Shown here piece by piece: positions 37,143 to 40,479 of a stretch of DNA of 40,479 nucleotides. This stretch comes from an uncultured Chloroflexota bacterium. GTDB lineage: Bacteria > Chloroflexota > Chloroflexia > Thermomicrobiales > UBA6265. How positions within the stretch are numbered: the first letter of the stretch is position 1; every line of letters begins with the position of its first letter. A model generated the notes under the pieces. That model was not told where the DNA came from and did not search any database. It saw nothing but the letters and a program-made list of their open reading frames with translations. A program made the translations under genes and the position numbers. Location of the stretch: assembly GCA_937870845.1 (NCBI GenBank), contig CALMZR010000051.1, positions 1 through 40,479 on the forward strand. The letters run 5' to 3'.

Positions 37143-37595
37143 ATGCCGGCGCTGCAACGGCCACACCTCCTCATCGTCAGCGACGACCCGGACCTGAGCG
37201 ACTTCCTGGGCGAAGGTCTGGTCTACGCCGGCTTCTGGACCAGCGTCATCGCCAGCGCCGTGCAGACCCTGGAGGTGTTTCGCCTGCGCAGCTTCGACCT
37301 CGCAATCGTCGACGCCGAGCTCGGCGGCATCGGCGCACCGGAGCTGGTGCGACGGTTGCGAGGCCGATCGGACAGGTCTGCGGCGGCGGCCAGAACCGAC
37401 ATTCCCATCCTCGCGGTCGTTTCGGGGCCGACATTCGACGCGGCGCCATTGCTGCATGCAGGGGTCAACGCGGTCGTCTCGGCGCCGATCGAACTGCCGG
37501 ATCTGGCGCAATCCCTCCTCGGTCTCGTACGTGACTGGCGGCGGGAGCACCCGGAGCGCCTCTGGGCCGACCAAGCTGCCCAGACCACCTCATGA
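37143..37595 (+). CDS. Stand-alone receiver-domain protein
   Basis: HLLIVSDDPDLSDFLGEGLVYAGF...FDLAIVDAELGGIGAPELVRRLR...VNAVVSAPIELPDLAQSL. Confidence 0.75.
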   Translation: MPALQRPHLLIVSDDPDLSDFLGEGLVYAGFWTSVIASAVQTLEVFRLRSFDLAIVDAELGGIGAPELVRRLRGRSDRSAAAARTDIPILAVVSGPTFDAAPLLHAGVNAVVSAPIELPDLAQSLLGLVRDWRREHPERLWADQAAQTTS

Positions 37596-37768
37596 CGCCG
37601 GGGCGGCAGACTTGCCAAACGGCCCGCGCCATGGCAACGTGGCGTGTACGGACACGGCTCTGGGCCGAATCGTTCCGGAACGGCCCCGCGACATCGTTCG
37701 TCTATGCTCGTGGCCCAGACTCGGTCGCGAGGCACGGCAAGATCGGGAATCCAGGAGTGGGTGCGGCG

Positions 37769-38680
37769 ATGAAGGTTTGGGCCGGTGTAATCGCGCTCTT
37801 GTTGGCTATGGGGATCATATCTCCGAGCGCATCGAGCGCGTCGACCGGGATGCCCTCGCATCTTACGAAGTCGTTCGCTCAGGAAGACGCCGACCTTGAC
37901 TGCGAGGATTTCAATACGCAGGAAGAAGCGCAGGCTGTACTGGACGAAGACCCCGCGGACCCGAACAACCTCGACCCCAACGCCGACGGCATCGCCTGCG
38001 CACTCTTGCCGTCCGCAGCAGACGTCGACCCGGCCGCGCGCGATGACGCCGCCGTCGCAACCGAGCAAGACACCGGCGATGAGACCCAGACCCGCGAAGA
38101 GCGCAGAGCGGCGCGTCAGGCCGAGCGCCCGGCGAATCAAGACGACGCGGCGCAAGATTCACCGGCGGTGACATGCGCCGACTACACCACGGCCGAAGAC
38201 GCCCAGGACGCCTTTGACGCGGACCCCGTGGCACTCGCCAACCTCGACGCCGACGGGAACGGCATCGCTTGTGAAGAGCTGTTGGATATCGAGCCAGAAC
38301 CCACCGACGAGGCGCCTACCCGCGCCGAGCGGCGTGCCCAACGCAACCAGGACGAGGAGCCCGCCGACGTCGAGATCGTCATTGACGCCCCGGCACGGCC
38401 GCTGGTGCGCGAGGACATCGACTGCATCGACTTCGCGTTTCAGGAAGAAGCGCAGCGGGTCTACAACCAGGATGTCTCGGACCCGTACAACCTCGATCCG
38501 AACGGAGACGGGTTCGCCTGCTCCTCGCTCCCATCGTCTGACCCGGTCGTCTCCCAGGTGCCACGCACGGGAACTGGAACGACGCAGGAGGCTGCTGCCG
38601 GCGCGTTGTTGGCGGCGAGCCTGGTCGCCGCGGCCGGGGCGACGAGTCTCCTTACGCGGCGCGAGGGTCGCCGCACCTGA
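37769..38680 (+). CDS. Secreted protein with three Excalibur (Ca-binding) repeats and LPxTG-like C-terminus
   Basis: Signal peptide MKVWAGVIALLLAMGIISPSASSAS; DLDCEDF...LDPNADGIACALL, VTCADY...LDADGNGIACEEL, DIDCIDF...LDPNGDGFACSSL; C-term VPRTGTGTTQEAAAGALLAASLVAAAGATSLLTRREGRRT. Confidence 0.85.
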   Translation: MKVWAGVIALLLAMGIISPSASSASTGMPSHLTKSFAQEDADLDCEDFNTQEEAQAVLDEDPADPNNLDPNADGIACALLPSAADVDPAARDDAAVATEQDTGDETQTREERRAARQAERPANQDDAAQDSPAVTCADYTTAEDAQDAFDADPVALANLDADGNGIACEELLDIEPEPTDEAPTRAERRAQRNQDEEPADVEIVIDAPARPLVREDIDCIDFAFQEEAQRVYNQDVSDPYNLDPNGDGFACSSLPSSDPVVSQVPRTGTGTTQEAAAGALLAASLVAAAGATSLLTRREGRRT

Positions 38681-39352
38681 TCAATAGGTCGACACGTTGA
38701 TCTCGGTCAGCTCCCCGGTCTCGGCGAACACGACCCGCTCGCAGATGTTCGTCACGCGGTCTGCGATGCGCTCCAGGTTGTGCGACACCCACAGCAGATG
38801 CGTGGCGCGGTTGATGGTCGTCGGATCGGCCATCATGTACGTCAGCAGCTCGCGATACACTTGCTCATACAGGGCATCGACCTCGTCGTCGACAAGCGCA
38901 ATGCGCCGCGCCGCATCGGAATCCCCCTCGATGTAGGCCGTGATCGCGTCATTCAACATCCCTCGCGAAATCTCGGCCATCCGCGGAATGTCGACCAGCG
39001 GCTTGAGCAGCGGCTCGCTGGCCGTATCCACCACGATCTTGGCGATCCCCGCGGCGTGGTCGGCCATTCGCTCCAGGTCCGTAACGATATGAATGGCGGC
39101 GGCGATGTTGCGCAGATCCCCGGCCATCGGCGCCTGAGTGGCGATGATGCGCAAGGCGTCTTCCTCGATGCCCCACCGCTGGCTATTGACCGTTCGATCG
39201 GCGGTAATGATCTCCTCGGCCATCCGAACGTCCTGGTGCATCAACGCCTCGATCGCGCGGGAAATGGCCTTGTCGACCATACTCGACATGGCGACCACCG
39301 CGCCCCGTAGCGTTTCGAGTTCGTTAGCGTACTCAACGCGAACCATGGTCAT
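38681..39352 (-). CDS. phoU: Phosphate signalling complex protein PhoU
   Basis: Position downstream of pstB; LRGAVVAMSSMVDKAISRAIEAL...TQAPMAGDLRNIAAAIHIVTDLERMADHAAGIAK...HNLERIADRVTNICERVVF. Confidence 0.95.
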   Translation of the reverse strand: MTMVRVEYANELETLRGAVVAMSSMVDKAISRAIEALMHQDVRMAEEIITADRTVNSQRWGIEEDALRIIATQAPMAGDLRNIAAAIHIVTDLERMADHAAGIAKIVVDTASEPLLKPLVDIPRMAEISRGMLNDAITAYIEGDSDAARRIALVDDEVDALYEQVYRELLTYMMADPTTINRATHLLWVSHNLERIADRVTNICERVVFAETGELTEINVSTY

Positions 39353-39395
39353 TCCTGTTTCCTAACTAGCCGGCGGCGCGCTGCAAGGTTGCGTC

Positions 39396-40208
39396 TTAGC
39401 CGAAGCGTCCCGTGATGTAATCCTCCGTCCGCTGGTCCGACGGGTTGGTGAAGAGCTGTCGCGTCGGCGCTGCCTCGACCAACATCCCCATCCGATTCTC
39501 GCCCAACGAGAAGAAGACGGTCTGGTCGGAGACTCGCGCCGCCTGCTGCATGTTGTGCGTCACGATCACGATCGTGTATTGCCGTTGCAGCTCGCGCATG
39601 AGGTCTTCGATCCGCAAGGTCGATATTGGGTCAAGCGCACTGCACGGCTCGTCCATCAGAATCACGTCCGGGTTGATGGCCAACGTCCGCGCGATGCACA
39701 GACGCTGCTGTTGCCCGCCGGAGAGTGCTAACCCGCTCTCCCGCAACTTGTCCTTGACTTCGTCCCAGAGCGCCGCCTGCCGCAGGCACCGTTCGACCAA
39801 CTCGTCCGTATTGCCCCGGTACCCATTGATCTTTGCGCCCCACACGATATTGTCGTAGATCGACTTCGGGAACGGGTTTGGCTTCTGAAAGACCATGCCG
39901 ATGTGCTTGCGCACCTCGACGGGGTCGATTGATGAATCGTTGATGTTCATGCCGTGGTACTCGATAGACCCTTCGACCCGCGCCCCCGGGATGAGGTCGT
40001 TCATGCGGTTGATGCAGCGCAGCACGGTACTCTTGCCGCATCCGGACGGCCCGATCAGCGCCGTAATCTGATTCCTCGGCACCATGAACGAGACGCCGCC
40101 GACCGCGTGGAACCCACCATAGTAGACGTTGAGATCCGCGACGCGCACGACCGCCGGTATCGTCGGCGCCGAGGCGGTCATCATGTTGGATTCCAGCACA
40201 GTGCTCAT
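39396..40208 (-). CDS. pstB: Phosphate ABC transporter ATP-binding protein
   Basis: [30 protein letters not shown]...[18 protein letters not shown]...[16 protein letters not shown]...[15 protein letters not shown]. Confidence 0.97.
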   Translation of the reverse strand: MSTVLESNMMTASAPTIPAVVRVADLNVYYGGFHAVGGVSFMVPRNQITALIGPSGCGKSTVLRCINRMNDLIPGARVEGSIEYHGMNINDSSIDPVEVRKHIGMVFQKPNPFPKSIYDNIVWGAKINGYRGNTDELVERCLRQAALWDEVKDKLRESGLALSGGQQQRLCIARTLAINPDVILMDEPCSALDPISTLRIEDLMRELQRQYTIVIVTHNMQQAARVSDQTVFFSLGENRMGMLVEAAPTRQLFTNPSDQRTEDYITGRFG

Positions 40209-40260
40209 AAGGTCTTCCTCGCTGGCTCATTCTCACGCGGCGACAAGTCATCCCTGGCCC

Positions 40261-40479
40261 CTACCATCGCAGCCGCCGTCGCAGACGCTGCCGGAGAAAG
40301 ATCGCCAGTCCGTTCAGACTGAGGAGAACCGCCAGCAGCACGATGATCCCGGCCGCCGCGAGATCGTGAAACTCGTCCTGCGGCTTCGAGATCCAGTTGA
40401 AGATCTGGATCGGAAGCACGGTAAACAGATCGAGCGGATCGTCCGGCACGTAGCGAAGATAGGTCAGGGCTCCGATCGT
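40261..40479 (-). CDS. pstA: Phosphate ABC transporter permease (C-terminal end; runs off right edge)
   Basis: Reverse complement reads [72 protein letters not shown]. Confidence 0.85.
   Translation of the reverse strand, partial: TIGALTYLRYVPDDPLDLFTVLPIQIFNWISKPQDEFHDLAAAGIIVLLAVLLSLNGLAIFLRQRLRRRLRW

Overview
High-GC bacterial chromosome segment. Gene content and style suggest Chloroflexi/Thermomicrobia, but that is inference. I see no rRNA, tRNA, CRISPR array, transposase or prophage block. Both ends carry phosphate-regulon genes: a PhoR-like kinase and PhoB-like regulator on the left, and phoU-pstB-pstA on the right (both edge genes are partial). In between are envelope genes (two Amidase_3 paralogues and a CapA-like protein), Ppx/GppA with a CHAD domain split over two ORFs, a sugar ABC operon with a zinc polyol-type dehydrogenase, a MATE transporter, and housekeeping genes (proC, an RNase Z-like MBL protein, guaA, a TrmH-like methyltransferase). 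The most notable observation is at 30871-31425. Here an apparent truncated ORF is, when read through one in-frame TGA (30916-30918), a glutaredoxin-PDZ fusion. The TGA sits exactly at the first Cys of the Grx active site (T-D-T-[TGA]-P-W-C). A perfect GC-anchored hairpin with a GU-containing apical loop follows (30934-30951), at the spacing expected of a bacterial SECIS. I propose a selenocysteine glutaredoxin (UPWC)-PDZ protein that standard gene calling would truncate. Other items worth a look: the split CHAD domain, a SprT-like protein with a degenerate HExxH, a PBP-like domain fused to CapA, a nucleosidase-like large protein, a triple-Excalibur protein with an LPxTG-like tail, several dispersed intergenic palindromic repeats, and a strong promoter/operator upstream of a Crp/Fnr gene.
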